Below are positions 6,792-14,769 of a stretch of 22,089 bases of DNA, piece after piece; positions within the stretch are counted from its first letter, which is position 1; each line of letters starts with the position of its first letter. Source of the DNA: a virus. The translations under genes were made by a program, and so were the position numbers. The notes beneath the pieces were generated by a model, which did not search any database, was not told where the DNA came from, and worked only from the letters and a program-made list of their open reading frames with translations. The stretch lies in IMG/VR virus record IMGVR_UViG_3300023108_000173, positions 1-22,089 of that record, one strand, 5' to 3'.

Positions 6792-9700
6792 TTACCTTCC
6801 TGTTATAAAGTATTTAGCGTTCCTGTATGTATTTAATCTCTCAGTAAGTTTTTTCATCTTACGATACAATATTATTTTGTGAGATTCTGTTGTTTCTTCT
6901 TTATAATGTCCTGAGCTAAGTCTTCTAAGAATAAATTCTTCGTGAGCATCAGCACGTTCATCTTTATATGCTAGAGGATTTATTGCCTTTACTCTTTCAT
7001 ATTGCTTCTCAGCTTCTGTTGCTAAAAATCTTGCCATCTCTACTTTTATACCAACAACACCGGATGCTCTTCCATTAAATATGTCATCAACATATCTTCT
7101 ATCATTAGGATTTTTTATATTTTGGATAATTTGGTTATAGTTGTCTGTTAGAAAATATCCATCATAGTTATCGAGAACTTCTTGAAGGGCATACTTAGCA
7201 TCTGTCATTTTATTTGGATCTACCATACCAAAGCCCAAAGCCCCTTGACTCAAATCAACTGTAGGTGCGTTTCTAGCATCATACCTTCCAGCTGGAGCAG
7301 TTGTTTCATTACTTCCTATAATAATAGGATGTCCTTCTGCAAATACTTGATTGTTAGGCTCGTTTCGTATATCCTTAAATGTTTTACTTAAGACTTGTAA
7401 TCCACCATTTTTGTCAATATTTATGAAATAATATGGTCCTTGCTTCCATCGTCTTGCTATACTTTCTACTCTTTTCCTAAACTCTCTCATATCACCGCTT
7501 GTTCTAGGTTGTTTAGGAACATCTCGAACAACACTTAATTTATGAATATTAAACGGAGTCAAAGGCATTTCTACAGGCTCATCTTTTCCTGTTTCAGCAT
7601 TTGGTTTAGACACTGTTACAGCAAATCCTCCTCCACCATATGTTTCTCCCATAAAGTTTTCTTTAGCCCATTTGTTGTTGAAAACTCTACCACCTGTAAT
7701 ATCGTTTTTCCATTGCTCAAGTCCGCCAAACCACCACTTTGGATTGAAGGCTGATACAGAATCATATTGTAACATTCTAGCTACATATGCTCGTTTATCG
7801 TCATCGCTAGTATCATCGTTTCTTAAATAGGCATCTATTTTTTCTAAATCTTTTTCTCTCAATGCCATTAGCTCTTCATTAGTGTCATCTATCCATCCAG
7901 CTGCTACCATGAGAACTACTATATCATATACATCTAATAAATCAAGAGCCCATATAGCCAAACCAAATGCGGCACCAGGTACGGCACCAATAGCAGCACT
8001 GGTTGCAACTATTGCTATTCCTAATTTTTTAGCTATTGAAGTTGCGACTGATTTAGGCATCTTAGCTAATCTCTCAGCTATCTCTCTACTAGATGGGAGA
8101 CTTTTTGATACGTTAGCTTTATGTTGTTTCTCTAAACTTTCTGAGTTAGCTCCTGCTTCTATCTCTTTTCGTTGAGCCTCTATTTTTGCTGTGCCTTTGT
8201 TTATTGCTGTATCTAATTTCTTTTGTTCGTCTCTTCCGCCTTCAAGTTCATCAAGTTCTTTAGCATCCTTAACGCCTAATCTATCAGCCTGGGCTCTATC
8301 AGCATCTGTTAGGTTTTTCTTGCGTTCTTCAAAGTTGCCGCCTGACGTTCGTTCGTCGATAGCTTTTCTCTCTTCTTTAAACTCGCCCCATGTATTTTTA
8401 TTTTCTTCAGATACTGGAATTAGTTTTCCAGGACCAGCTTTGTTTATTGCGTCCTGTGTTGTGCCTGCCATCGTGTTTGTTTCTGGGCCAGCCATACTAC
8501 TTGATGTAGGCTTTTGTAGTTCTCCGTCTTTTGGGGTAATGTTTCTTTGATTTATAGTTCCTGGTTGTTCTGAGTTTGCTACGCCTAAATCGCTTAATGC
8601 TTGTTGCATTTGAGCATCAGCTTTTTGAGGTATAGTAGCAGTTTTTAGTGGAGTAGTGGGACTGTTAAGTTGTTGTGCTACAGTGCTAGTAGCCATTTTG
8701 CCAGTAGTATTATTTCTCCACTGTGCTCCTAGCCATTCATACTCAGCACCGTTTACCATCTTTTTGTCACCAACAGTGTATTTTGTTTGTGTTGAGGATG
8801 GCGGTGATTGACCATTCATAGCAGCAATTTTATCAGCTTGTGCTTGAATTTCTGCTGCTGGGGTAGATGGTTCTGGTTCTACTGTAAGCTGACTTTTAGG
8901 ATCAAAGTTTGGTGATGGATCTGGCTCTGCTAGCTTTCTTTGTTGGATATTGTCAAACTCTGTATTGGCTTGTTTTGTTAGTTCAGCTGATTTATCTCCA
9001 GCTGGTGCTGTGCCAGTCTCTGGAAATGTTTTAGCATCGCGCATTTCTCGTTCAACAGATTGTTGTAGTTGTTCTGAGTTGGGAGAATTTTTTACAGAAT
9101 TCCAATATGCTGTCGCTGCTTTATTTGTATCAGCTTGGAGTTGAGCTATCTCTCTTTCATAGGCAGCAGTTCGTCTAGCCCTTGCTGCTTCTTCTCTACC
9201 TTCAGCTCCTAATTTTTGAGCATCTTCAATATATTTTTTTCTTGCGGCTTGTTCTGCTGCCATTGCTTTTTCATATGCTGTATATGCTCGCATACTTTCA
9301 CCTTCGGCATTTTGCATCAGCCGACGCATCTCTCTTTCATGTTTTTGCATAGCAAGAAGCTGTTCTTGCTTTCTAGCTATCGCAGCATTCTCTGCAGCTG
9401 ATAGATTAGTTTCCAAACTACTACCAAAAGTAGAACCATCAACCGGTCTATTGTTTGGTGTATGTGCTGCCAGTGTCTTGCTAATATTTGCCTGTCCCAT
9501 AGCTTTTTCAAGTTTGTCTAAATCTATTGTGCTACCTTGCATAGCATTGGCAACAAACTTTGGAGCATTTTTATCTTTCCAAGTTACTTCTATAGACTGT
9601 GCAAACTCTTGAGGTTTTATTTGACCATGTGTTAATCTTTCTAGTGCTTCTTGCCCAGCGTCTGAAGTTAATGATTTATTCAGTGTAGAATCTTTAGCTT

Positions 9701-12700
9701 GGAATATGTTTAATAATTCTTCAGTTTTTGTAACTTTTGGGTCCACCAGTTCAAATGGAATGTTATTTCGTGTAACCCCGTTTTGCTGTATCCATGATGC
9801 TAAATCATCTCCTGAAAGAACTGTAGCAGAATTTCGGTATCGCTCTAAATCTATTTCTCCACTCGTTAAAGGTTTAGATTCTTTTGAGATTGGTTCTAGT
9901 TTTGCGTTGGGTCTTGGTAGCCTAGTATCAACATTAATCTCAAAGTTTTTAAGCTCATCCATAAAACCTCCATTGGTATAAGTGGAGTTATTAGATATTA
10001 GTCCCGCAGTAACTTGTTTCAAGTTTGTCTTACTTGCTTCTGGCAATCCACCAACATTTATTTTACTGACATATAGTTTAGTTAAATCAGTAATGTCATC
10101 TAATAGTTTAGGATTAATATTTTTCATTGATGCCCGCATGTCATTTAGATACTTTTCTAAATTTCCATCTGGTGGATTATCAGCTCCGTCTAATATTCCT
10201 AGTAATAGTTTATGCTGAGCGTTATGTTCTATTTTAGGAAGCTCAGGCATCTTGTTAGGATCAAGAGCTTGAAGCACCTTGACTGGAGTGTTGCTATTGA
10301 TATCTATTTTGATAGGACGATGGGTTGCAGGTGTTATGCCTCCACCGCTTACTGATTGAGCTGGTGCAGGAATTTGATTTCCAAGTCTTAGTTGTTGAGC
10401 CGTAGGCATTTCTGCTTTTTTAGATTTCGTAGATGCCGGCGTTATAATTGGCTCTTTAGGTAGAGCAGGCTTGACAGGTTTTTCACCTCGTAATGCACCT
10501 GGGTCATCGAGATTAACTGGGACTGGTCTTTTGCTTGGATCAGTTGTTTTTGTCCTTAAAGTATCGTCAACATCACCACTTCCTTGTCGAGCTACTCCTG
10601 ATTTACCTGGACCTTCTTTATCAAACTCTATTGGTGTATTTTTACTTGGAGTAACATCATCGTATTTTGATAATGGATTTTCATTTGGGTTTTTTAGAAA
10701 CTGTTGGCTTTTAGCTATTGCTCTTTCTCTGCTAGCGTCATCTATACCTGTTTGCCATATAGGCTTTCTTTCTCCATATCCATCATTCGAACTAGTTTTA
10801 ATGGTCTCTTTACCACCTGTCTTTTTTATTTGATCATTTCTTAGTGGCTGTTGCGGCCCATGTGGAGTGGGTCTAACGATTGGCTCTTTTATGCTTGATC
10901 CGCTTGGGGTAACATCATTGTATTTTGATAATGGATTATTTGGCTTTGGATTCTTAAGAAATTGTTGAGCTTTCCTAGCAGCATTCTGTCGTCGAAGTTC
11001 TTCAGGATCCAATTGCCCAGCAAGCTCGTCAGCGTGATTTGGACTGGCGCTAGAACCAACACCTGCTTTTAATCTATCTGGGGTTCTCCTGTATTTAGGA
11101 CCAACATCGTTTGTCCTATATCTATTAGCTAGTTCTGTATCAGGGTTAGATCCATCGTATGCTGCAGCATTTCTTCTTGCTAAATCATCAGCACTGCCTA
11201 ATCTACTTTTGCTTATATCTGTCTTTTTAGATGCTTCCGGGCGTTGTCTAAATTGATCTTTTCTAGCATTGTCCCATTTATTGTAATTTGAATCGTAACC
11301 TGCGTATCTTTTACCGCCTAACCTTTGATGACTTCCTGCTACACTGCTTGGGCTAGTTAATTTTGATAATCTGTTTAATTTTCTAGTATTAATATCATCA
11401 GCTCTTCGTGCTATTTCTTCTGGGCTAGACGCTCTGTTTCTGCCCATACGAGTATTAGTTCTAAGATTTTGTTTTCGTCTAGTTTCAAAATCAGCAGCTC
11501 GTCTTCCTGCTTCATCTGGATTAGATGCTCTAGTTCTTCCCCTATTAGCATCAACTCGAAGATTTTGTTTTCGTCTAGTTTCCCAATCAGCATTTCTTCT
11601 TCCTATTTCATCTGGGTTAGAAGTTCTGCTGAGATTGCGCCGTCTTTGATTTAATCTGTTTCGTCGTCGCCAGTCTTGCTCAGCCTTGGGATCATAGTCA
11701 AATGTATTTTGACGACTCATAGGCCTACGGTTTGGATCTGGCTTTGGATCTGGCTTTGGATTTTTACCATCACTTCTGCCAGTGGCTACTCTTTTCTCAC
11801 TCCATGGATCCTCACCATGGATCATTTTCTTTTTACGTTTTGAATCTAGTTCTTCAGGTGGTCGATTCTTTAGTGGTTTTTCAGGTGGATCTGCTCGTAA
11901 TCTCTCAGGTGGTTTCTTTTCTGGTGTTGCTCCATTTACCCGTTTCCTACCAACAAGCCCAGCAGCGAGGATTGCCGGAAGAGCAGCAGCATTAACGGCA
12001 TTAGATACTGCTTCCTCAGATGGTATAGTACAATCAATGTTAGCATTCAACTCGCTTACTGCTTTACGAGCTTCGTCAAAAGAAAGTTCTTTGTCAAAAT
12101 AAGGATCACCTGCTTCTTTGCCTGGCTCAGATAGATATATTTTAAATTTTAATCCTGATCTTGCCATAAAAAACTGTGGACAGCCATCATCTTCTGCTTT
12201 AGCTGCCACAGGTTCAGTATTGGTTTTTGCGCTTACTGTTGTAGAATTTTGATTAACTGGACGTTGGACTACAGGAACTTCAGCAGGAGGTAGTTCTTCT
12301 TTAGGCTTTTTTTCTTGAGGTTCAAGTTCTGGTTCTGGCTGAGGTGCAGAGCGATTTAGTTCTATCTCATAATAGTCAGCTGCCTCAGGATGCAATACTC
12401 CTAAATCATTTAGTCGTTCAGCAGATGCTTTGTCACTATCATCTAAATCAATACCAGCGCCAGTTCCTTTTAGATTGGAATAAGCTACAGCAGGAGCTTT
12501 AGATCCAAAGAATTTAGTAATTGCATTTTGTCCCGCATAAAAGAATGCTTTTACTCCTAGCTTGCGAGCAATTCTCCCATAATAGTTATCAGAGAATGAT
12601 GCTGCGCCAGCTGGACTTTTCCCCCAACTAGATTTTGATTGCTCAAATTTTTGTGCTTGGGCATACCCTGCTTCAATTTGTTCAAATGTAGGATTGGCTG

Positions 12701-12803
12701 GCAGTGAATCAACTATACGTTGTATTTCAGCATCTAAAACTTTACCGCTGCCAGATTTCCCTTCAACTATTGGACGATGTATTGCGTAGTCCGACTGTTT
12801 CAT
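6792..12803 (-). CDS. Giant 2003-aa protein, putative internal head or ejection protein
   Basis: One uninterrupted 6-kb frame, ATG 12803 to TAA 6792. I recognise no enzyme domain. In order: an N-terminus with RPIVE/GKSG, where I-V-E (12-14) fits the T4 prohead-protease rule; a Pro/Glu linker (about 150-180); a small domain near 205-265; a hydrophobic stretch (268-285, AAALPAILAAGLVG); a long, very Arg/Lys-rich disordered part with 32-aa repeats (395-481) and a second repeat pair (613-634, 700-720); a coiled coil rich in Ala, Glu and Arg (about 1132-1250); a Trp motif EWLGAQWRN in 1342-1382; two hydrophobic helices (1594-1620, 1625-1638); and a folded-looking C-terminal domain of about 350 aa. 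It lies between genes 16 and 17, 2 bases after the 167-aa gene. The mix of basic disorder, coiled coil and membrane-like helices recalls injected virion proteins. A structural tail role or tape-measure-like role is the main alternative. Confidence 0.8.
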   Translation of the reverse strand: MKQSDYAIHRPIVEGKSGSGKVLDAEIQRIVDSLPANPTFEQIEAGYAQAQKFEQSKSSWGKSPAGAASFSDNYYGRIARKLGVKAFFYAGQNAITKFFGSKAPAVAYSNLKGTGAGIDLDDSDKASAERLNDLGVLHPEAADYYEIELNRSAPQPEPELEPQEKKPKEELPPAEVPVVQRPVNQNSTTVSAKTNTEPVAAKAEDDGCPQFFMARSGLKFKIYLSEPGKEAGDPYFDKELSFDEARKAVSELNANIDCTIPSEEAVSNAVNAAALPAILAAGLVGRKRVNGATPEKKPPERLRADPPEKPLKNRPPEELDSKRKKKMIHGEDPWSEKRVATGRSDGKNPKPDPKPDPNRRPMSRQNTFDYDPKAEQDWRRRNRLNQRRRNLSRTSNPDEIGRRNADWETRRKQNLRVDANRGRTRASNPDEAGRRAADFETRRKQNLRTNTRMGRNRASSPEEIARRADDINTRKLNRLSKLTSPSSVAGSHQRLGGKRYAGYDSNYNKWDNARKDQFRQRPEASKKTDISKSRLGSADDLARRNAAAYDGSNPDTELANRYRTNDVGPKYRRTPDRLKAGVGSSASPNHADELAGQLDPEELRRQNAARKAQQFLKNPKPNNPLSKYNDVTPSGSSIKEPIVRPTPHGPQQPLRNDQIKKTGGKETIKTSSNDGYGERKPIWQTGIDDASRERAIAKSQQFLKNPNENPLSKYDDVTPSKNTPIEFDKEGPGKSGVARQGSGDVDDTLRTKTTDPSKRPVPVNLDDPGALRGEKPVKPALPKEPIITPASTKSKKAEMPTAQQLRLGNQIPAPAQSVSGGGITPATHRPIKIDINSNTPVKVLQALDPNKMPELPKIEHNAQHKLLLGILDGADNPPDGNLEKYLNDMRASMKNINPKLLDDITDLTKLYVSKINVGGLPEASKTNLKQVTAGLISNNSTYTNGGFMDELKNFEINVDTRLPRPNAKLEPISKESKPLTSGEIDLERYRNSATVLSGDDLASWIQQNGVTRNNIPFELVDPKVTKTEELLNIFQAKDSTLNKSLTSDAGQEALERLTHGQIKPQEFAQSIEVTWKDKNAPKFVANAMQGSTIDLDKLEKAMGQANISKTLAAHTPNNRPVDGSTFGSSLETNLSAAENAAIARKQEQLLAMQKHEREMRRLMQNAEGESMRAYTAYEKAMAAEQAARKKYIEDAQKLGAEGREEAARARRTAAYEREIAQLQADTNKAATAYWNSVKNSPNSEQLQQSVEREMRDAKTFPETGTAPAGDKSAELTKQANTEFDNIQQRKLAEPDPSPNFDPKSQLTVEPEPSTPAAEIQAQADKIAAMNGQSPPSSTQTKYTVGDKKMVNGAEYEWLGAQWRNNTTGKMATSTVAQQLNSPTTPLKTATIPQKADAQMQQALSDLGVANSEQPGTINQRNITPKDGELQKPTSSSMAGPETNTMAGTTQDAINKAGPGKLIPVSEENKNTWGEFKEERKAIDERTSGGNFEERKKNLTDADRAQADRLGVKDAKELDELEGGRDEQKKLDTAINKGTAKIEAQRKEIEAGANSESLEKQHKANVSKSLPSSREIAERLAKMPKSVATSIAKKLGIAIVATSAAIGAVPGAAFGLAIWALDLLDVYDIVVLMVAAGWIDDTNEELMALREKDLEKIDAYLRNDDTSDDDKRAYVARMLQYDSVSAFNPKWWFGGLEQWKNDITGGRVFNNKWAKENFMGETYGGGGFAVTVSKPNAETGKDEPVEMPLTPFNIHKLSVVRDVPKQPRTSGDMREFRKRVESIARRWKQGPYYFINIDKNGGLQVLSKTFKDIRNEPNNQVFAEGHPIIIGSNETTAPAGRYDARNAPTVDLSQGALGFGMVDPNKMTDAKYALQEVLDNYDGYFLTDNYNQIIQNIKNPNDRRYVDDIFNGRASGVVGIKVEMARFLATEAEKQYERVKAINPLAYKDERADAHEEFILRRLSSGHYKEETTESHKIILYRKMKKLTERLNTYRNAKYFITGR
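6811..6818 (-). promoter_or_regulatory. Late promoter GCTAAATA before the 339-aa gene and gp17
   Basis: GCTAAATA on the minus strand inside the last codons of the giant gene, ending 20 bases before the ATG at 6790. The same octamer occurs upstream of the tail sheath gene. It probably drives the 339-aa gene and gp17. Confidence 0.5.
10644..10967 (-). repeat. Two copies of a QQFLKNP...NPLSKYxDVTPS repeat in the giant gene
   Basis: Residues 613-634 (10902-10967) and 700-720 (10644-10706) both read QQFLKNP, then NPLSKY(N/D)DVTPS, with a one-residue length difference. Both follow a short Arg/Ala-rich helix-like stretch. The copies are 87 residues apart, suggesting duplication of a larger unit whose remainder has diverged, or two copies of a binding motif. 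Confidence 0.8.
11361..11621 (-). repeat. 32-aa (96-base) Arg-rich tandem repeats in the giant gene
   Basis: Unit 1 (residues 395-426) begins SNPDEIGRRNADWETRRKQN, unit 2 (427-458) begins SNPDEAGRRAADFETRRKQN, and unit 3 (459-481, partial) begins SSPEEIARRADDINTRK. The first two share most residues and continue to GR(T/N)RA. The DNA is also similar (TCATCTGG, GTTTTCGTCTAGTTT). Each unit carries about nine Arg/Lys, suggesting nucleic-acid contact. Confidence 0.85.
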
Positions 12804-12805
12804 TC

Positions 12806-13309
12806 TTAATTGCTTTCACCTGTGGAAAAATTTACTGTTCTTTCTTTACGGGCTACTTCAAGTTCTTTGAGTAAGTCCATTACACGATTGGCTCCTACTT
12901 GATCCTGTGCTGATTCTCCACCAAGCTCTGGATTAGTAATAAGAGGCTCGTATGGTTTGTCCTCATCTTGCTTTGTATATTCATCCATAGGATCGTATTC
13001 ATTGCGAATGCTTAGATGCGATTCTGGAAAAGGAACCTCATCTTTAATAATATTAGCCAATATCTGTGTAGTAGTAGGATAGTTTAGCTCAATATCAAAG
13101 TGTGTAACTTCTACATTGCTTAGGCGTGGAAAGTCCAATGGAGTTTCAGTAATAGGTGTTGTTTTAGCTTTTTGGCATTTAATAACCTCAAATTTATTTA
13201 GACAGCCTTCTAGCTTTCCTTCAAACCCTTCAGGTAGCTCTCCTGCTGCCCGTAATTTGAAAACATATGTTTTCTTAGTTTCCATTAAATAATCGTTAAA
13301 GTGTTTCAT
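12806..13309 (-). CDS. Conserved 167-aa phage protein with capsid-targeting-like N-terminus
   Basis: 167 aa. The start MKHFNDYLMETKKTYVFKLR resembles the capsid-targeting peptide of T4 internal proteins (IPI begins MKTYQEFIAE): same length to the Glu at position 10 and a hydrophobic residue two before it, which would allow prohead-protease cleavage after L-M-E. The following domain (FEGKLEGCLNKFEVIKC, TPITETPLDFPRLSNVEVTHFDIELNYPTT) is of a type I recall in marine T4-like phages near head genes, without a firm function. The acidic C-terminal half (NEYDPMDEYTKQDEDKPYEP) is probably flexible. GAGGAA lies 8 bases before the ATG and late promoter GATAAATA 21 bases before. It is directly followed by the giant gene. 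I infer a head-core or internal protein. Confidence 0.75.
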   Translation of the reverse strand: MKHFNDYLMETKKTYVFKLRAAGELPEGFEGKLEGCLNKFEVIKCQKAKTTPITETPLDFPRLSNVEVTHFDIELNYPTTTQILANIIKDEVPFPESHLSIRNEYDPMDEYTKQDEDKPYEPLITNPELGGESAQDQVGANRVMDLLKELEVARKERTVNFSTGESN

Positions 13310-13329
13310 AATCAGATTCCTCGTTTCTA

Positions 13330-13827
13330 CTATTTATCAATATTTTTTAGTTTCTCAATGAGGCTGTTTCTGTCACTTACTACAAATCCTTCAGTCTCAA
13401 TTACTCCTTGCGCCTCTTTAGGCTTAGTGTCGTGATCCAATTTGTCCTTTTTTAGTTGTAGCTCTACCATCTTTATCTTTTTATCTAGCTTTGCTACCTT
13501 GGCATCTAAATTAGTCTTTAGCATTTGTCCCGCTACTTCAAAGATGCGCGAGCTATAACGGGACTCTACGTTCATACCTAAGTCCATTAGATCATCATAA
13601 GCGTCCATGCTACGTTGTGCTACCTCGTCTAATTCAGCATCAGCAGCATCGCCCAAGCCTTTTACTTTAGGCAACGCTTCTGTAATTTTGTCAAAGTCTG
13701 CTACTTTACGGAGAGTATCATTCAACTCTTCTTTAGTTTTTCGTTGTTTGCGTTTTGGTTTGGCATCCTCTTGAATGATTTCCTGAGACTCAGGAAGATT
13801 CAAAAGTTCCTCAAGTTTTTTTGTCAT
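13330..13827 (-). CDS. gp16: Terminase small subunit gp16
   Basis: 165 aa, nearly the length of T4 gp16 (164 aa). The small subunit forms a ring that recognises phage DNA and regulates the gp17 motor. The N-terminal 30 residues are basic (KPKRKQRK, 23-30). The diagnostic part is the central helical segment RYSSRIFEVAGQMLKTNLDA (90-109) continuing into a Lys-rich coiled coil to about 130, which matches the marine gp16 pattern in my memory (SSARIFEVAG). The C-terminus (SDRNSLIEKLKNI) resembles the short gp16 tail. AAAAGG lies just before the ATG. The gene follows gp4 after 14 bases. In T4, gene 16 overlaps gene 17; here 7.6 kb of other genes separates them, which is the most striking change of order in the window. 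Confidence 0.8.
   Translation of the reverse strand: MTKKLEELLNLPESQEIIQEDAKPKRKQRKTKEELNDTLRKVADFDKITEALPKVKGLGDAADAELDEVAQRSMDAYDDLMDLGMNVESRYSSRIFEVAGQMLKTNLDAKVAKLDKKIKMVELQLKKDKLDHDTKPKEAQGVIETEGFVVSDRNSLIEKLKNIDK
13331..13338 (-). promoter_or_regulatory. Late promoter GATAAATA before the 167-aa gene and giant gene
   Basis: GATAAATA on the minus strand, overlapping the gp16 stop codon and ending 21 bases before the ATG at 13309. The GAGGAA ribosome site lies between the two. The giant gene has no late motif of its own close by, so it is probably read from here. Confidence 0.55.
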
Positions 13828-13841
13828 ATATACCTTTTATT

Positions 13842-14282
13842 TTATTTAGTGTAACGTCCGGTGTGGAACATATCATTTTCGGTTACTACACGAAATGTCA
13901 TTCCTTGTTGTTTGCAATATTGTCTAGCAACTTGCCATTTAGCTTGATTGACTATTAGGTGCATCTGATTTCGTTTGCTTCTGCCAACTCGTTCTTGTAT
14001 TGCTTGGTTAGCAGGTTTGACTTCTATTAATTCTGTTTTGACGTTGCCTTCTTTGTCTTGATACTGTATTAGAAAGTCTGGTACATATACGGTATGTTTT
14101 CCTGTAACAGGATTTTGGTATGGTAAGCGTATTGGTTCTGAGGACCATTTTGTTACTGAGGTGTGATTATCACAGAAGCGCATAAATTGCAATTCCCAAC
14201 CACTGCGATATGTTGGTAATGTGTTACCTAGGTATTTGTCTGGATTTGCGAGCTGATATCTGCCCTTAAGATACTTCCCCAT
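13842..14282 (-). CDS. gp4: Head completion protein gp4 (PD-(D/E)xK nuclease fold)
   Basis: 146 aa, close to T4 gp4 (about 150 aa). gp4 is needed to finish filled heads before tails join and belongs to a TnsA-like nuclease fold; it probably trims or seals the DNA end at the neck. The sequence shows NPDKYLGN (13-20), SGWELQF with Glu30, TKWSSEPIRLPY (44-55), VPDFLIQY with Asp69, and ELIEVKP with Glu87-x-Lys89, followed by the C-terminal KWQVARQYCKQQGMTFRVVTE. The catalytic set Glu30, Asp69, Glu87 and Lys89 is complete. The gene overlaps the upstream 167-aa gene by 17 bases and has no obvious ribosome site, suggesting translational coupling. Confidence 0.9.
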   Translation of the reverse strand: MGKYLKGRYQLANPDKYLGNTLPTYRSGWELQFMRFCDNHTSVTKWSSEPIRLPYQNPVTGKHTVYVPDFLIQYQDKEGNVKTELIEVKPANQAIQERVGRSKRNQMHLIVNQAKWQVARQYCKQQGMTFRVVTENDMFHTGRYTK

Positions 14283-14769
14283 CGTTCTGCGTCAATAATA
14301 TTTTTTGTCCTTGCACAATACCTATTCTTTGATTTGAGGTATTAGATACGGCGTTAAAATTTAATGCTGATAGTTTGTCAGGATTTGTAATAGTATCACC
14401 GATATTTCTTTCTTCATTTTTCATAGTTTTAGGTTTTTGTCTAAAACCTAACTGAGAAATTTTATCTCTATTTGTATTAAGAATTTTTAAAACAATATTG
14501 TTTAGTTCTAGTTTTGTATATCCTTTTAATGAATCTAATAATTTAAATATTTTTATATTTTCCATTTTAGCTTGTGCTAATAATACTTGTCCAATAGTAG
14601 TGGCAGATGACTTATCAAAGCCACGCTTTTCAAAAAAGCCAATCACTGCATCAAAATCATTAGACGCAAATTCTAATCTTTGTTTGAATTTGTTATCAAA
14701 AAATGCTATAATTTTTTGATCATCTGATAAAGAGCTTTGTGGTAAATCTGTTCGTGCTACTGCTTCCAT
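14266..14769 (-). CDS. Conserved T4-like phage protein of unknown function
   Basis: 167 aa. A middle domain of about 100 residues is clearly helical: KIIAFFDNKFKQRLEF, then FDAVIGFFEKRGFDKSSATT, then IFKLLDSLKGYTKLELNNIV and ILNTNRDKISQLGFR. I recall the FDAVxGFFxxRGFD pattern from marine T4-like phages as a conserved protein without assigned function, probably part of the virion or an assembly factor. The C-terminal 45 residues are polar. The ATG overlaps the stop of the tube-like gene (TAATG), with GGAG 8 bases upstream. The 3' end overlaps gp4 by 17 bases, so the three are a tightly coupled unit. No signal peptide or membrane segment. Confidence 0.75.
   Translation of the reverse strand: MEAVARTDLPQSSLSDDQKIIAFFDNKFKQRLEFASNDFDAVIGFFEKRGFDKSSATTIGQVLLAQAKMENIKIFKLLDSLKGYTKLELNNIVLKILNTNRDKISQLGFRQKPKTMKNEERNIGDTITNPDKLSALNFNAVSNTSNQRIGIVQGQKILLTQNDGEVS

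Noticed and set aside
7418-7425. CATAAATA on the minus strand inside the giant gene
   Set aside because: No start codon of a real gene follows within 600 bases; probably chance in AT-rich coding sequence.
11411-11593. 60-codon minus-strand frame with apparent internal repeats (ENKI.EL)
   Set aside because: It is an alternative frame of the 96-base repeats in the giant gene; the repetition comes from the main frame.
11361-11621. Evenly spaced repeats as a CRISPR array
   Set aside because: The 96-base period lies in frame in a coding region, units are contiguous without unique spacers, and no cas genes are near.
8191-12102. Several plus-strand frames of 60-120 codons opposite the giant gene
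   Set aside because: All are antisense to one continuous 2003-codon frame and show Ser/Leu/Phe-rich composition typical of shadows of Lys/Glu/Arg-rich genes.
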